NCBI RefSeq assembly: GCF_022179285.1
Contig: NZ_BPQO01000011.1
Location: 114,773-178,772 of the forward strand
From: Methylobacterium hispanicum
Lineage (GTDB): Bacteria > Pseudomonadota > Alphaproteobacteria > Rhizobiales > Beijerinckiaceae
Length of the DNA: 64,000 nucleotides
Direction: 5' to 3'
Part shown: piece by piece, positions 16,354 to 25,073 of the stretch
How positions within the stretch are numbered: position 1 is the stretch's first letter
Layout of the letters: every line of letters starts with the position of its first letter
Notes under the pieces: model-generated
What the model was told of the DNA's origin: nothing
Databases searched by the model: none
Seen by the model: only the letters and a program-made list of their open reading frames with translations
Translations under genes and position numbers: made by a program

Positions 16354-17247
16354 TCACCTCGAGATTCTGACGGTGGCCATCTGGCCGTCGCGGGAGACGA
16401 TCAGGACGGGGGCATCCACGATCTGGTAGACGTTCACGCCCGAGACGTGGGACGACTTGGCCTTGAAGATCGGCGACAGGAGCTGGTTGGGCGTGCGCAC
16501 GTAGAGCAGCCCGTCCATCCACCACGCCTCGACGTCGCCGCTCGTCGTGCGCATCCGCTCCGCGCCCCGGGGCGGGGTGCCGTCGAGGAAGGCGATCAGC
16601 GCTCCGTCGCTCGTCGGCGCCAGGGCCGCGCCGCCGACGGCGTCGACGGCGGCGTTCGGACCCCGCAGCTTCACCCGGACGTCCGCGCGGTAGTCGACCT
16701 GGGCGTCGCCGGTCCGCAGCGTGAAGGCGACCGGGACCGGATTGTTGACCAGGGTCACGATCATGTTGGACTCGAACTGCTGCTGCAGCGGAGAGATCAC
16801 GACGATGTTCGTATCCCCGGGTTTGCCGGCGCTCTCGGCCTTGGCCGCGAGGTTGTTGCCGACCGTCACCGCCAGGACCGGCCAGGGGCGTCCCGTGATG
16901 TCGGAGAAGGTCAGCGAGGTGGCCTTGCCGGCCTGGACGCGCACGACGGGCGAGATCTCGCCCGGCTTGAGGGACACGTCGATCGAGCGGTTGATCGGCG
17001 TGCTGGGCGAGATCGGGAGGCTCTGCGCCTTGCGCTGCTCCTCCATGATCGTGCGGAATTTGCGGATCTGCTCGGGCGTCATCGGCCGCACGGCCTGCAG
17101 AGCCTGTTCGAGGGCTTCGTCCGAGACCGCGACGGGTTTGCCCGTGCCCGCTGGCGGAAGGGACGGAAGGTCGAGGCCCGCCGGCTGCGCGGACGCGGCG
17201 GCGGGCATAACGAGGAGCGCTGCCAGAAGCAGGGGTCCGATGCGCAT
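16354..17247 (-). CDS. dotH: DotH/IcmK (TraN) outer-membrane T4BSS core protein
   Basis: The 297-residue protein has a cleavable signal peptide (MRIGPLLLAALLVMPAAASAQ) and the DotH/IcmK domain. The recognisable part starts around residue 55 (MTPEQIRKFRTIMEEQRKAQ) and continues through PGEISPVVRVQAGKATSLTF and GRPWPVLAVTVGN. DotH, DotC and DotD form the outer-membrane ring of the secretion system. I chose ATG 17247 because it directly begins the signal peptide; ATG 17280 would add 11 residues and neither has a strong ribosome binding site. It lies between the dotI and dotG homologues in the same order as IncI traM-traN-traO. Confidence 0.85.
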   Translation of the reverse strand: MRIGPLLLAALLVMPAAASAQPAGLDLPSLPPAGTGKPVAVSDEALEQALQAVRPMTPEQIRKFRTIMEEQRKAQSLPISPSTPINRSIDVSLKPGEISPVVRVQAGKATSLTFSDITGRPWPVLAVTVGNNLAAKAESAGKPGDTNIVVISPLQQQFESNMIVTLVNNPVPVAFTLRTGDAQVDYRADVRVKLRGPNAAVDAVGGAALAPTSDGALIAFLDGTPPRGAERMRTTSGDVEAWWMDGLLYVRTPNQLLSPIFKAKSSHVSGVNVYQIVDAPVLIVSRDGQMATVRISR

Positions 17248-17285
17248 GGATGTCACCGTGGGGAACGGACGCGTCGTCATGGCCG

Positions 17286-18080
17286 TCACCGGGCCACGAT
17301 GGATTGGATGCCGAGGCTTTGCAGGTTCTCGGTCTCGGGTCGGCGGATGATGGTCGCTTCCACGAGGAAGCTCTGGCTCGCCCTGCCGGAGGCGCTCTCG
17401 TAGGTGACCAGCATGGGGATCTCGATGCGCCATGCGTACTTGCCCCCGATCAGGCCCTGCTGGACCACGACCGGCGCGGCGGTGGGCACGGCGGTCGACA
17501 CGAACTTGCTGTTGATGATCGCGTCGAGGACGCCGCGGCCGCGCAGGGCTTCCTGGAAGCCTTTCCAGCCCGGCTCGGTGAAGTTGAACCGGATGTCCTG
17601 GAGCTGCTGCGGGTAGTTCGAGAAGCTGAGGGTGAAGGCGCCCGTCAGGGCGCTCGTAGCCCAGGTTAGCATCTCGTTCTGACTGTTGAGGGGCTTTTCC
17701 AGCGTGACGAGTTCCCGAACCCCGCCCATCGGGTCCTTCGCGATGACCTTCGTCTCGACGGGCCGGACCGCGAGGTAGACGTTGGCGACGGTGAGGAGCG
17801 CGATGAGACCCAGCGCGCAGTAGAGCGTGCGCAGCAGGAAGATGAAGCGCTCGCGGCTGTAGGCGGAGCGGCTCAGTTCGGTGGCGACCGCCTCGTCCTG
17901 GTGGTGGCGCGCCCCTTCCGACAGGACCGCGCCGCTCCGCGAGCGCATCGCGCGCGCGATCTCCTCGGGGTCCGCCTCGCGGACGGCGGAGCGGACGACG
18001 CCGACGTCGTGCGCGGAGGAACGCGCCGGCGCGGCGCGGCGCTGCCCTCTCGTTCCTTTGACGCGCGCGGCGTCCGCCAT
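17286..18080 (-). CDS. dotI: DotI/IcmL (TraM) inner-membrane T4BSS protein
   Basis: The 264-residue protein has a basic cytoplasmic N-terminus, one membrane helix (about 79-105, FIFLLRTLYCALGLIALLTV) and a periplasmic DotI/IcmL domain. Conserved features of the family are visible in RELVTLEKPLNSQNEMLTWA, the LSFSNYPQQLQDIRFNFT segment and the ending VVQQGLIGGKYAWRIEIPM. DotI forms an inner-membrane ring related to VirB8. It is the first gene of the minus-strand T4BSS operon. The ATG at 18080 is chosen over upstream codons because of the GAGGAACC ribosome binding site. It diverges from the zinc-ribbon HTH gene across a 130-base gap holding promoter-like boxes. Confidence 0.87.
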   Translation of the reverse strand: MADAARVKGTRGQRRAAPARSSAHDVGVVRSAVREADPEEIARAMRSRSGAVLSEGARHHQDEAVATELSRSAYSRERFIFLLRTLYCALGLIALLTVANVYLAVRPVETKVIAKDPMGGVRELVTLEKPLNSQNEMLTWATSALTGAFTLSFSNYPQQLQDIRFNFTEPGWKGFQEALRGRGVLDAIINSKFVSTAVPTAAPVVVQQGLIGGKYAWRIEIPMLVTYESASGRASQSFLVEATIIRRPETENLQSLGIQSIVAR

Positions 18081-18148
18081 GGAATGGTTCCTCGGGGGTC
18101 GATGGTGAAGGAATGCCCGCCGCATTCCACGCAAGGGACGCTTTTTCC

Positions 18149-18208
18149 TTGACGCAGCTTCATTTGGTCCGAAGAGTTGGGTGGCGTCAACACGGTTCCG
18201 TTCCTTCG
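18149..18208. promoter_or_regulatory. Divergent regulatory region between dotI and the zinc-ribbon regulator
   Basis: Two TTGACG boxes face away from each other: plus strand 18149-18154 and minus strand 18190-18185. Each has only a weak -10 candidate (AAGAGT plus, CAAATG minus). CGTTCCTTCG lies at 18199-18208, 8 bases beyond the minus-strand -35 and directly before the plus-strand ATG at 18211, where it is in the wrong orientation to be a ribosome binding site. Confidence 0.4.
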
Positions 18209-18210
18209 AT

Positions 18211-18759
18211 ATGCTCCAGCCTCAGTCCGAACGACGGCCCTGGGATGAGACAGATCTCGACCTCCTGATCCGTTGGTGGATGTGGGAGCCGAGCGTCGTC
18301 GTCATCGCGATCCTGCTCGGCCGCTCGACCTCGGCCGTCCAGACGATGGCCTCCCGCAAGGGTCTGCCGAGGCGCGACATCGAACCGGAGACGCATCGCC
18401 GTCGCTGGACCGAACAGGAGAACGCAGAATACGACGCCGAGAAGCGGCGCCTGCGGCGGGAGGACGGACGCACCCCGCTCGTCGAGCTCGCGCATGCCCT
18501 GCGCAAGAGCCTCGACACCGTGGCGATCCATTTCCTTCAGGAAGTGGGCACCACCGAGAACTTCCTGCGCCATGCATGGCTGCCCGAGCCTCCGCGGCTC
18601 GACGAGGGCCGCCAGTCGCGCCGTCTGGAATGCGCGCCCGTCGATCGGCGCAAGACGCCGATGATCCGCAAGTGCCTGAGCTGCGAGAAGGGCTTCTGGT
18701 CCGAGGGAGCTCACATCCGCCGATGCCCGAACTGCAAGGCGGAAGACGAAGGCTTCTAG
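18211..18759 (+). CDS. Probable DNA-binding regulator with HTH and C-terminal zinc ribbon
   Basis: The 182-residue protein has an N-terminal helix-turn-helix-like region (WDETDLDLLIRWWMWEPSVV, then VIAILLGRSTSAVQTMASRK) resembling SANT/GcrA-type modules. A second similar segment follows, starting RRWTEQENAEYDAEKRRLRR. The C-terminus has a CxxC...CxxC zinc ribbon (KCLSCEKGFWSEG, then RRCPNCK) common in small alphaproteobacterial and phage regulators. I chose ATG 18211; a GTG at 18181 would add ten residues that read through the promoter-like motif. It is transcribed away from dotI. A role in controlling the conjugation operon is plausible from position but not shown by the sequence. Confidence 0.6.
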   Translation: MLQPQSERRPWDETDLDLLIRWWMWEPSVVVIAILLGRSTSAVQTMASRKGLPRRDIEPETHRRRWTEQENAEYDAEKRRLRREDGRTPLVELAHALRKSLDTVAIHFLQEVGTTENFLRHAWLPEPPRLDEGRQSRRLECAPVDRRKTPMIRKCLSCEKGFWSEGAHIRRCPNCKAEDEGF

Positions 18760-19103
18760 GCGCCGCCCCGTACGGCCGCACCAAGGAACCGTACGCCCCG
18801 GCCGCAACTCTCGGGATGCCGTGCGCTCGCGCGAAGGAACGGCGACCGATCTCGGCCGTTTCCTTGCGGGCGCAGGCAACGTGCGCCGGGGGACCGTCTA
18901 CCGGCCGTCGTGACATCCCAGACTGCCGTCTCCACGAGACGCACGACTCCGCGGCGCGGGCTGGACGTCGCGGACCGGTGCCGCCCCCGGACGGGAACAT
19001 GCGGTCGGGAGCGCGCTTCCGACGGACATCGCGCCCTGGCTGCGCCGTCGCGCAGCGCGGTTACAGGTCCCCGTCCTCGCGGCCGGGGCTTCGGGAGGCA
19101 ACG
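18760..19103. other. Intergenic region without a supported gene
   Basis: No convincing gene lies in these 344 bases. One CGAAGGAACG copy is at 18832-18841 on the plus strand. The stretch probably carries the promoter of the small NepR-like gene that follows. Confidence 0.4.
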
Positions 19104-19307
19104 ATGGGCGGATGTGAGGGCAAAGGTGCGCGTCGCCGGGAGACGGACGGCCGGCCCAAGCTCGGGCGGGTGGCAGCCCTGCGCATCGGCGCCGCCCTGA
19201 GGGACGTCTATGCCGCCCGGACGAGCCAGGCCGAGATGCCCGCCGACATCAGATGCCTGATCGGGAAGCTCGAGCAGGCGGACGCGGAAGGGCCCGCGTC
19301 CGCCTGA
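19104..19307 (+). CDS. Small protein with NepR-like core
   Basis: This 67-residue protein starts at an ATG preceded by CGGGAGGCAACG, a strong ribosome binding site. Its middle (RIGAALRDVYAARTSQ, then MPADIRCLIGKLEQA) resembles the two-helix core of NepR anti-sigma factors, in which a LR-x2-Y segment and a P-x-L-x2-LL-x2-L segment flank a short linker. NepR normally holds the general stress sigma factor EcfG until PhyR releases it. No phyR or ecfG is nearby, and the protein ends 9 bases before the convergent gene's stop. The match is short, so this could be chance or a diverged copy that interferes with the host system. Confidence 0.4.
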   Translation: MGGCEGKGARRRETDGRPKLGRVAALRIGAALRDVYAARTSQAEMPADIRCLIGKLEQADAEGPASA

Positions 19308-19316
19308 CGTCGCCCG

Positions 19317-21026
19317 TCACATGCCCGGGGGACGGACCGCGACCGGACGGGGTGCCACGCGCATCCCGGCCTCGCCGCCCGCAAGACTCGGGCGCATCGG
19401 CGGAGCGCTCGCGGCGACCGGCGACGGCGAGACGGATCCCACGGACGGCATGCTCGGCGGAGCGCTTGCGGGCCGGGGCGGCATGGACGGCGCGGGACGC
19501 AGGTTCGGCATGGCCGGACGCGGCGGGATGCCGCCCGTCGGAAGGCCGGCGGCGACCGGCGTCGCGGGCGTCTCGACCACCACGGCCAGGGCGGCCGCCG
19601 CCGCGGCATCCAGGCCGTCGGCGTCCGAACCCTCCTCGTCGCTGCGGTCGTAGCCGATCCGCTCGCTGAACTCCCGCTCGAGGTCGGCCGCATCGTCGGT
19701 CGGCGCGCCCCAATCCTCTTCGTCGTAGGGAGGCGGCGTCTCGTCGTGCGGATCTGCGGCGGGGCCGTCATAGGGGGCGTCGGACGCGGGCGGGATCGGA
19801 GCCGAAGCCCGTACGGGAGACAGGGACGGACCGGCCCCGAACGGGTCCAGAACGTCCTCGGCTTGCGGCTCGTGCGCGCGGGCGACCTGCAACGGAAAAT
19901 CGATCACGCGCCCGATCGGCGCCGCCGGTGCCTCGCCCACCGGGTTCTCCGGCGCGACCTGGGAGACGGGATCGGAAGACTCCTCGCGACCGGCATATGC
20001 CTCCTGCGCCTCGAACACGACATCCCTGACCGGCTCCGGATCCTGAGCCGGGAATTCAGGGGCCGACAGCTCCTCCAGCGAGGATGCCTGCTCGGGGATC
20101 AAGTCGTCGCGGGCATCCGCGCCCGAAGCGGATGCGGGCGAGGCGGCTTCGTCGCGGACCTCGTCGGGGGCGATCTCCGATCCGATCGCCTCCTGCGCAC
20201 GGACGGGCCCGACGGCCGGGGCGGTCTCGCGCGCCGGCTCGGGAGCAGGAGGAGGCTCGACGCTCCGCTCGATGGCCGCGGCATCCATCCCGACGACCGC
20301 ATCTTCGATCGGAAGAGGCGGGTTGGCCTGGAAGTGCGCGAAGGCCTCCTCGAAGAGCCTACGCCGCCAGTGGACCTTGCCGCGGTCGGCCTTGTAGGGG
20401 CTCGCGTCGAGCGTGAGGCCGTCGACCGCGGCGAGCGTGGCCTCCGCCATGATCTGTTCGGCTTCGGGACGCTTCAGCATGTCGAACGTCACGCCGAAGA
20501 AGTCGTCGGGCATGACCACGTCGTAGGCCGACAACCGCCGGGCGAGCATCTCCGTCAGGCTCGGCCGCTCGTCGTCCTGCGGGATCCGGCCGGTCTCGTG
20601 GGAAGGCGGCGAGGCCTGCTGGCCAGGAACGGCTGCCGGTCCGGCGGCCCTGGGCGGGGGGAGGGACGGGCTCCCGGACGGAGGCGCTCCGCCCAGGGCC
20701 GCGTGCGCCCCGCTCGGCGATCCGGGCGCCGGCGCGCCCTCGAGGCGCAGATCGTGCTCCTCGACGAGGAAGCCCTCGACGAACCCTTGTCCGAAGGCCG
20801 CGGCGCAGGCCTCCGGCTCCTGCTCGAAGGGCTTGCCGATGACGTCGAGCATCACTTCGACCACCTCGGGCCGACCTCCGATGACATCCGCGGTCATCTC
20901 GCGGGCCTCGGAACGAAGAGCGGCGTCGATCTCCGTCAGCCGGGCGATCTCGCGGCGGACGCGGAAGGAGGCGGCGAGGCGGAGTTCGACGGGCTCGAGA
21001 GCCTTCAGGCTGCTCATGGTTGCCAT
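19317..21026 (-). CDS. Large low-complexity hypothetical protein
   Basis: This 569-residue protein has a structured, helical N-terminus (about 1-110, with SFRVRREIARLTEIDAALRS). A long acidic, Pro/Ala-rich region follows, and the C-terminus ends in PPRP-type repeats. No signal peptide is present. A central segment (about 165-245) with MLARRLSAYDVVMPDDFF and LFEEAFAHFQANPP looks folded. The gene follows the DsbC-like gene by 15 bases, so the two form an operon. Disordered Pro/Ala-rich tails are common in T4SS-associated proteins of such plasmids, for example the DotF-like and PilP-like proteins here, but I cannot assign a function. Confidence 0.6.
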   Translation of the reverse strand: MATMSSLKALEPVELRLAASFRVRREIARLTEIDAALRSEAREMTADVIGGRPEVVEVMLDVIGKPFEQEPEACAAAFGQGFVEGFLVEEHDLRLEGAPAPGSPSGAHAALGGAPPSGSPSLPPPRAAGPAAVPGQQASPPSHETGRIPQDDERPSLTEMLARRLSAYDVVMPDDFFGVTFDMLKRPEAEQIMAEATLAAVDGLTLDASPYKADRGKVHWRRRLFEEAFAHFQANPPLPIEDAVVGMDAAAIERSVEPPPAPEPARETAPAVGPVRAQEAIGSEIAPDEVRDEAASPASASGADARDDLIPEQASSLEELSAPEFPAQDPEPVRDVVFEAQEAYAGREESSDPVSQVAPENPVGEAPAAPIGRVIDFPLQVARAHEPQAEDVLDPFGAGPSLSPVRASAPIPPASDAPYDGPAADPHDETPPPYDEEDWGAPTDDAADLEREFSERIGYDRSDEEGSDADGLDAAAAAALAVVVETPATPVAAGLPTGGIPPRPAMPNLRPAPSMPPRPASAPPSMPSVGSVSPSPVAASAPPMRPSLAGGEAGMRVAPRPVAVRPPGM

Positions 21027-21041
21027 CCTGCGGGGTTCCGA

Positions 21042-22205
21042 TCAGATCAGCGAGGAGAGGAAGAGGGCGAGGTCCGACGGGGTGCCCGTCGAGGAGTAGA
21101 GCTTGCCGTCCCGGCCGACGAAGCCGAGGAACGGCGTCTGCTGGATCGAGAAGCGCCTGATGAACTCGGCGTTGCCCTGGAGGACCCGCGTGGTCAGGTT
21201 CCACTTCTCGCTGTTGGGCTCGGGCGCCGGGCCGGCCTGCACGCCGTCGACGGAGCCGCGGCCCGCGAGCCACTCCTGACCCGGAAGGTCCGAGCCCAGG
21301 ATGGCGCGGGCGGCCACGTCGCTCCCGGGCAGGCCGGCGATCATGATCACGCGCAGCTGGAGCTTGCCGCCCAGGACCAGCGGCTTCAGATCGTCCCAGG
21401 CGCGGTGGCAGAAACGGCAGTTCGGGTCGGCGACCATGTAGAGGGCGGGGGCCTTCTCGTCGCCGACGCGGAACCACGCCGCGTCGGCGACGGCCGCCTC
21501 GAATTCGGCCTTGTCGAGGCCGCTGACGTACCGGGCGGGCCCGGCCGCCGGAACAGCCGAGGCGGGCGCGGACTTGCCCGCGGGAGCCCGGGCGGGATGT
21601 CCGGCATCGGACTGGGCGTCCGTAGAGGAATGCTTCGCGTCGAGGGGCTTCGCGTCGAAGGGCTTGGCGGCGGGCTCGACCTTGCGCTCGGGGGCGGGCT
21701 CGATCTTCGCCGTCGGCGGCGCGGCCGGTCCCTCGGCCGGCTTGCCGCCGACGGAAGGAATGACCTCGCTGCCCTCCCGGACTTGGCGTTTGATGTCGTC
21801 GTTCGGTTCGCGGGAGGACTTGAGCGCCTCCTCGTAGCGCTGCTGCGCCTCGCGGAAGCGTTGCTGCATCTCGCCGATCTGCACGCCCGTCACGTTCATG
21901 CCGTCGCGTTTGAACATGAGCCCGGCCACGACGTGGTCGCCGTCGGGCGCGACGTAGAAGACCTGCTGCTTGCCGTTGGCGCTCTCGCCCAAGTACGCTT
22001 TGAGGCCCCCCTCGTCGCCGATGTAGGTGAGCTTCACGCCCTGGGTCTGGAGCCACGACAGCACGGGAGCCATCTCGGCGGCGCGCGCCGCGATCGGGTT
22101 GCGGGCGGCGGACGGGTTGACCGGTTCGTTGAGGAAGCTCTGCGCTTCCGCACCATGCGCGGCGAGATACAGGGCCGCTGCGATGACGGCGCGTGGTGGA
22201 CGCAT
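21042..22205 (-). CDS. DsbC/DsbG-like periplasmic thiol-disulfide protein
   Basis: The 387-residue protein starts with a signal peptide (MRPPRAVIAAALYLAAHGAEA). Its C-terminal thioredoxin-like domain has the active-site CRFC in MVADPNCRFCHRAWDDL (near residue 260), followed by a cis-proline-type IQQTPFLGFVGRDGK. The N-terminal part (about 40-115) resembles the DsbC dimerisation region (LSWLQTQGVKLTYIGDEGG and VAPDGDHVVAGLMF). A Pro/Ala-rich linker joins the two. Such disulfide isomerases are found in conjugation regions, where they help fold cysteine-containing secretion or pilus proteins. The ATG is preceded by GAAGGAACGAACC. A good upstream promoter drives this gene and the next. Confidence 0.8.
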   Translation of the reverse strand: MRPPRAVIAAALYLAAHGAEAQSFLNEPVNPSAARNPIAARAAEMAPVLSWLQTQGVKLTYIGDEGGLKAYLGESANGKQQVFYVAPDGDHVVAGLMFKRDGMNVTGVQIGEMQQRFREAQQRYEEALKSSREPNDDIKRQVREGSEVIPSVGGKPAEGPAAPPTAKIEPAPERKVEPAAKPFDAKPLDAKHSSTDAQSDAGHPARAPAGKSAPASAVPAAGPARYVSGLDKAEFEAAVADAAWFRVGDEKAPALYMVADPNCRFCHRAWDDLKPLVLGGKLQLRVIMIAGLPGSDVAARAILGSDLPGQEWLAGRGSVDGVQAGPAPEPNSEKWNLTTRVLQGNAEFIRRFSIQQTPFLGFVGRDGKLYSSTGTPSDLALFLSSLI

Positions 22206-22285
22206 CGTGGTTCGTTCCTTCGTACCCTGCTCGTCCGCCGGGCGGCCGGCAAGCGGAATGCGGGCGTGGATCGGAAAGCTGGCCG

Positions 22286-22315
22286 ATCATGGCCGCGTCC
22301 GCACGCACCTGTCAA
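22286..22315 (-). promoter_or_regulatory. Predicted promoter of the DsbC-like operon
   Basis: On the minus strand TTGACA (22315-22310) is followed after 18 bases by CATGAT (22291-22286). A one-mismatch copy of the recurrent word, CGAAGGAACA, lies upstream at 22341-22332. Confidence 0.5.
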
Positions 22316-22342
22316 CGAAATTGGCCGGAATTGTTCCTTCGA

Positions 22343-25009
22343 TCAACGTGCCTTGGCGAAGGAACGCTTACCGCCGCCCTGCGAAGCGCGCCCGCCGCGC
22401 GGACGGGCAGAGGGAGCTGTGCCTGCGCCGGCCGCCGGACGGCGACCACCATCGTCGGGGAAGATGCGGTTGTCGCAGTTGTCGCTCGCGCCGGCCTTCC
22501 AATTGGAGCAGGACAGGAACGGTTTGCCGCTGGTCTTGCCGGTCCGGCGCACCAACGTGCCTTTCCCGCACACCGTGCAGGGCTCTCCTTCGCCCTTGAT
22601 CTTCGGTCCCTTCGCGGGCTTCTCGTCGAGCCACGCGAAATGCTGGCAGCCTTCGGGGTTCCCGCGGTCGACCGCGGAGCACATCGCGAACGGCCGCCCC
22701 TTGTTCGGGCCGTCCTTGCGGACGACCCCGCGCTTCAGAACGCCCTTCGAACAGACCGGGCAGGGCGTCTCGTCCTTCCACTCGAAGTGCTGGCAGCCCT
22801 CGGGCTTCTCACGGTCGACCTCGGAGCACATCAGGAAGGGCCGCCCCTTGTTGGGACCTTCCTTGCGCACGAGGCCACCCTTCAGGGTGCCTTTGCCGCA
22901 GGCCGGACAGGGGACGCCCTCGCCTTCGAGCGGAGCACGCTCCTTGAAGCCCTCGGGCCGGGTCCGGTACCGGCAGTTGTCCGCCCGGTCCTTGACCCAG
23001 TTGTCGCAACGCAGGAAGCGCCTGCCCTTGTAATCGTCCGCGAAGGGCCAGAGCTGAGTGACGAGACGCCCCGCCCCGCACTGCGGACATTCGCCGCCAT
23101 GCCCGTCCAGAGGCTCGATGGAGAAGCCCTCCACCTTGATGGCGCCGGCCGCGATCGCCGTCTGCACCCGCTTGCGCACGAACTGGGTCTGCCGGTCCAT
23201 GAACTGCGCCAGCGTGAACTCGCCGCTCTCCACGCGCTTGAGGAAGCTCTCCCACATCGCCGTGGTGTCGGGGGCGACGAGGTCCGAGGGCAGCAGGTCG
23301 ACGAGCTGCCTCCCGGCCTCCGTCGAGACGAGGATCTTGCGCTTTCCCTTCTGTCTGCGGTCCAGGTACTTGGCGCGGATCAGCTTCTCGATCATCGAGG
23401 CCCGCGTCGCTTCCGTCCCGATGCCGTCGTTCTCGCGCAGGCGCCTGCGCACCTCGGGGTCCTGCACGTAGAGGTGGATCTTGGCCATGGCCTCGATGAG
23501 CGTGCCGTCGTCGAAAGAGACCGGCGGCTTCGTCCGCTTGGGATCGATGGAGCCAGCCTTCGCATCCACGCGATCACCCTGCTTCATCGAGGGCAGCGTG
23601 CCCTCGGCCTCCTCCTCCTCGTCCGCTTCTTCGGCGCCGAACACCATCTTCCAGCCCTGATCGACGACCCGCGTTCCGGTCGCCCTGAACCGCTCGCCCT
23701 CGCACAGGACGGTGGCGATGCTCGACACGTGGCGGAAGTCCGGATGGAACTGCGCGACGAAGGTGCGGGCGATCAGAAGGAAGACCTTGCGCTCGATCTC
23801 GCCCATCGCCGCGAGCTTCGAGGCGCTCGCCTCGGATGTCGGGATGATGCCGTGGTGGTCCGTGACCTTCTTGTCGTCGAAGGCGGGCGACTTCCGCCGC
23901 GGATCGGCCCGCCCGGCCGCGTCCCCGAGCTCGCGCACGCCCGCGAGATTGCGCAGGATGCCCGCGGCCTCGTCGCTGTGGATCGAGTTCGGCAGGTGCT
24001 GGCTGTCGGAGCGCGGGTAGGTGATGGCCTTGTGCTTCTCGTAGAGCTCCTGGGCGACGTCGAGCGTCTGCTGCGCGGTCAGGCCGAACTTCTGCGAACA
24101 GGCCTTCTGGAGCGTGGAGAGCGCGAAGGGCAGGGGCGGCGAGGTCGATTTCGGGGTCTCGGCATAGCTCTCGATCGTGCCGGTCTTGCCCGCGATCCGG
24201 GCGACGAGGGCCGTGGCGACGGCCTTGTCGAGGAGGCGGCCTTCCGGATCGAGGCCCTTGGTGTCCGGCGGGAACTGCCAAGCGGCCTTGAAGGTCCCGT
24301 TCTCGTGCACGAACGTGATGGAGGGAGCGAAGTGGTCGACGGCCTTGAAGGCCTCGATCTGCCGGTCGCGATCGACCACGAGCTTGAGGGTCGGCGTCTG
24401 CACCCGCCCCACGGAGACGCGGAAGCCGCGCGCCCCGCCCAGCTGGATCAGGAGGCCGAAGACGCGCGACATGTTCATGCCGAGGAGCCAGTCGGCGCGC
24501 TGGCGCGCCACCGCGGCCTCGTAGAGGTTCCTCTTCCTGTCGTTCGGGAACGCCCCGGCGACCGCGGTCGCCACGTCCTTCTCGACGAAGGAGCTGACCC
24601 AGATGCGCGAGACCTTCGGCGAGAACGGGTCGATGCCGTTCTCCAGGAGGATCTCGTCGACGATGAGCTGCCCCTCGCGCTCGGCGTCGCCGACGTTCAC
24701 GAAGTGGTCGTAGCGTCGGATGCGCTCCTTCAGCACCGCGATCTGGTCGGCGATGTCGGCGTTCGGGACGAGCTTCCACCGCTCCGGGATCATCGGGAGC
24801 ACGTCGAGGTTCCACCTGTCCCAGGTAGACGAATAGTCGCCCGGCTCGGCGGTGTCGTAGGCGTGGCCGATCGTCCAGGTGACGCAGTCGCTCCCGACCT
24901 CGATGAAGCCGCGGCCGGGGCTCTGCCGTTCGCCCGAGAGCGTCGCGAGCGCCGTGGCGATCGCCCTTCCGAGGGCCGGCTTCTCGGCTATGAACAGCCG
25001 TTGTGGCAA
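22343..25009 (-). CDS. topB: DNA topoisomerase III with four zinc-ribbon modules
   Basis: The 888-residue protein is a type IA topoisomerase of the TopB/TraE kind, which decatenates DNA and acts in plasmid replication and transfer. The Toprim domain is at the start (RLFIAEKPALGRAI, then VNVGDAEREGQLIVDEIL). The catalytic tyrosine is in ITYPRSDSQHLP near residue 330. The C-terminus (about 640-870) has four cysteine modules; the second and third are nearly the same (PCP-C-KG-L...RKxGPNKGRPF...C...GCQHF). The gene starts with TTG at 25009 behind GAAGGACTCATTCC; no better start is in frame. A TTGACG-N17-GACAGT promoter reads into it. It follows the ParB-like gene on the same strand. Confidence 0.92.
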   Translation of the reverse strand: MPQRLFIAEKPALGRAIATALATLSGERQSPGRGFIEVGSDCVTWTIGHAYDTAEPGDYSSTWDRWNLDVLPMIPERWKLVPNADIADQIAVLKERIRRYDHFVNVGDAEREGQLIVDEILLENGIDPFSPKVSRIWVSSFVEKDVATAVAGAFPNDRKRNLYEAAVARQRADWLLGMNMSRVFGLLIQLGGARGFRVSVGRVQTPTLKLVVDRDRQIEAFKAVDHFAPSITFVHENGTFKAAWQFPPDTKGLDPEGRLLDKAVATALVARIAGKTGTIESYAETPKSTSPPLPFALSTLQKACSQKFGLTAQQTLDVAQELYEKHKAITYPRSDSQHLPNSIHSDEAAGILRNLAGVRELGDAAGRADPRRKSPAFDDKKVTDHHGIIPTSEASASKLAAMGEIERKVFLLIARTFVAQFHPDFRHVSSIATVLCEGERFRATGTRVVDQGWKMVFGAEEADEEEEAEGTLPSMKQGDRVDAKAGSIDPKRTKPPVSFDDGTLIEAMAKIHLYVQDPEVRRRLRENDGIGTEATRASMIEKLIRAKYLDRRQKGKRKILVSTEAGRQLVDLLPSDLVAPDTTAMWESFLKRVESGEFTLAQFMDRQTQFVRKRVQTAIAAGAIKVEGFSIEPLDGHGGECPQCGAGRLVTQLWPFADDYKGRRFLRCDNWVKDRADNCRYRTRPEGFKERAPLEGEGVPCPACGKGTLKGGLVRKEGPNKGRPFLMCSEVDREKPEGCQHFEWKDETPCPVCSKGVLKRGVVRKDGPNKGRPFAMCSAVDRGNPEGCQHFAWLDEKPAKGPKIKGEGEPCTVCGKGTLVRRTGKTSGKPFLSCSNWKAGASDNCDNRIFPDDGGRRPAAGAGTAPSARPRGGRASQGGGKRSFAKAR

Positions 25010-25044
25010 GGAATGAGTCCTTCGGACGGTGACCGGTCGCCGGA

Positions 25045-25073
25045 ACTGTCGGCCGACGAAGGAACGGCGTCAA
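25045..25073 (-). promoter_or_regulatory. Predicted topB promoter with the recurrent word in the spacer
   Basis: On the minus strand TTGACG (25073-25068) is followed after 17 bases by GACAGT (25050-25045). The word CGAAGGAACG (plus 25057-25066) lies inside the spacer, where a bound protein would be expected to repress. Confidence 0.45.
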
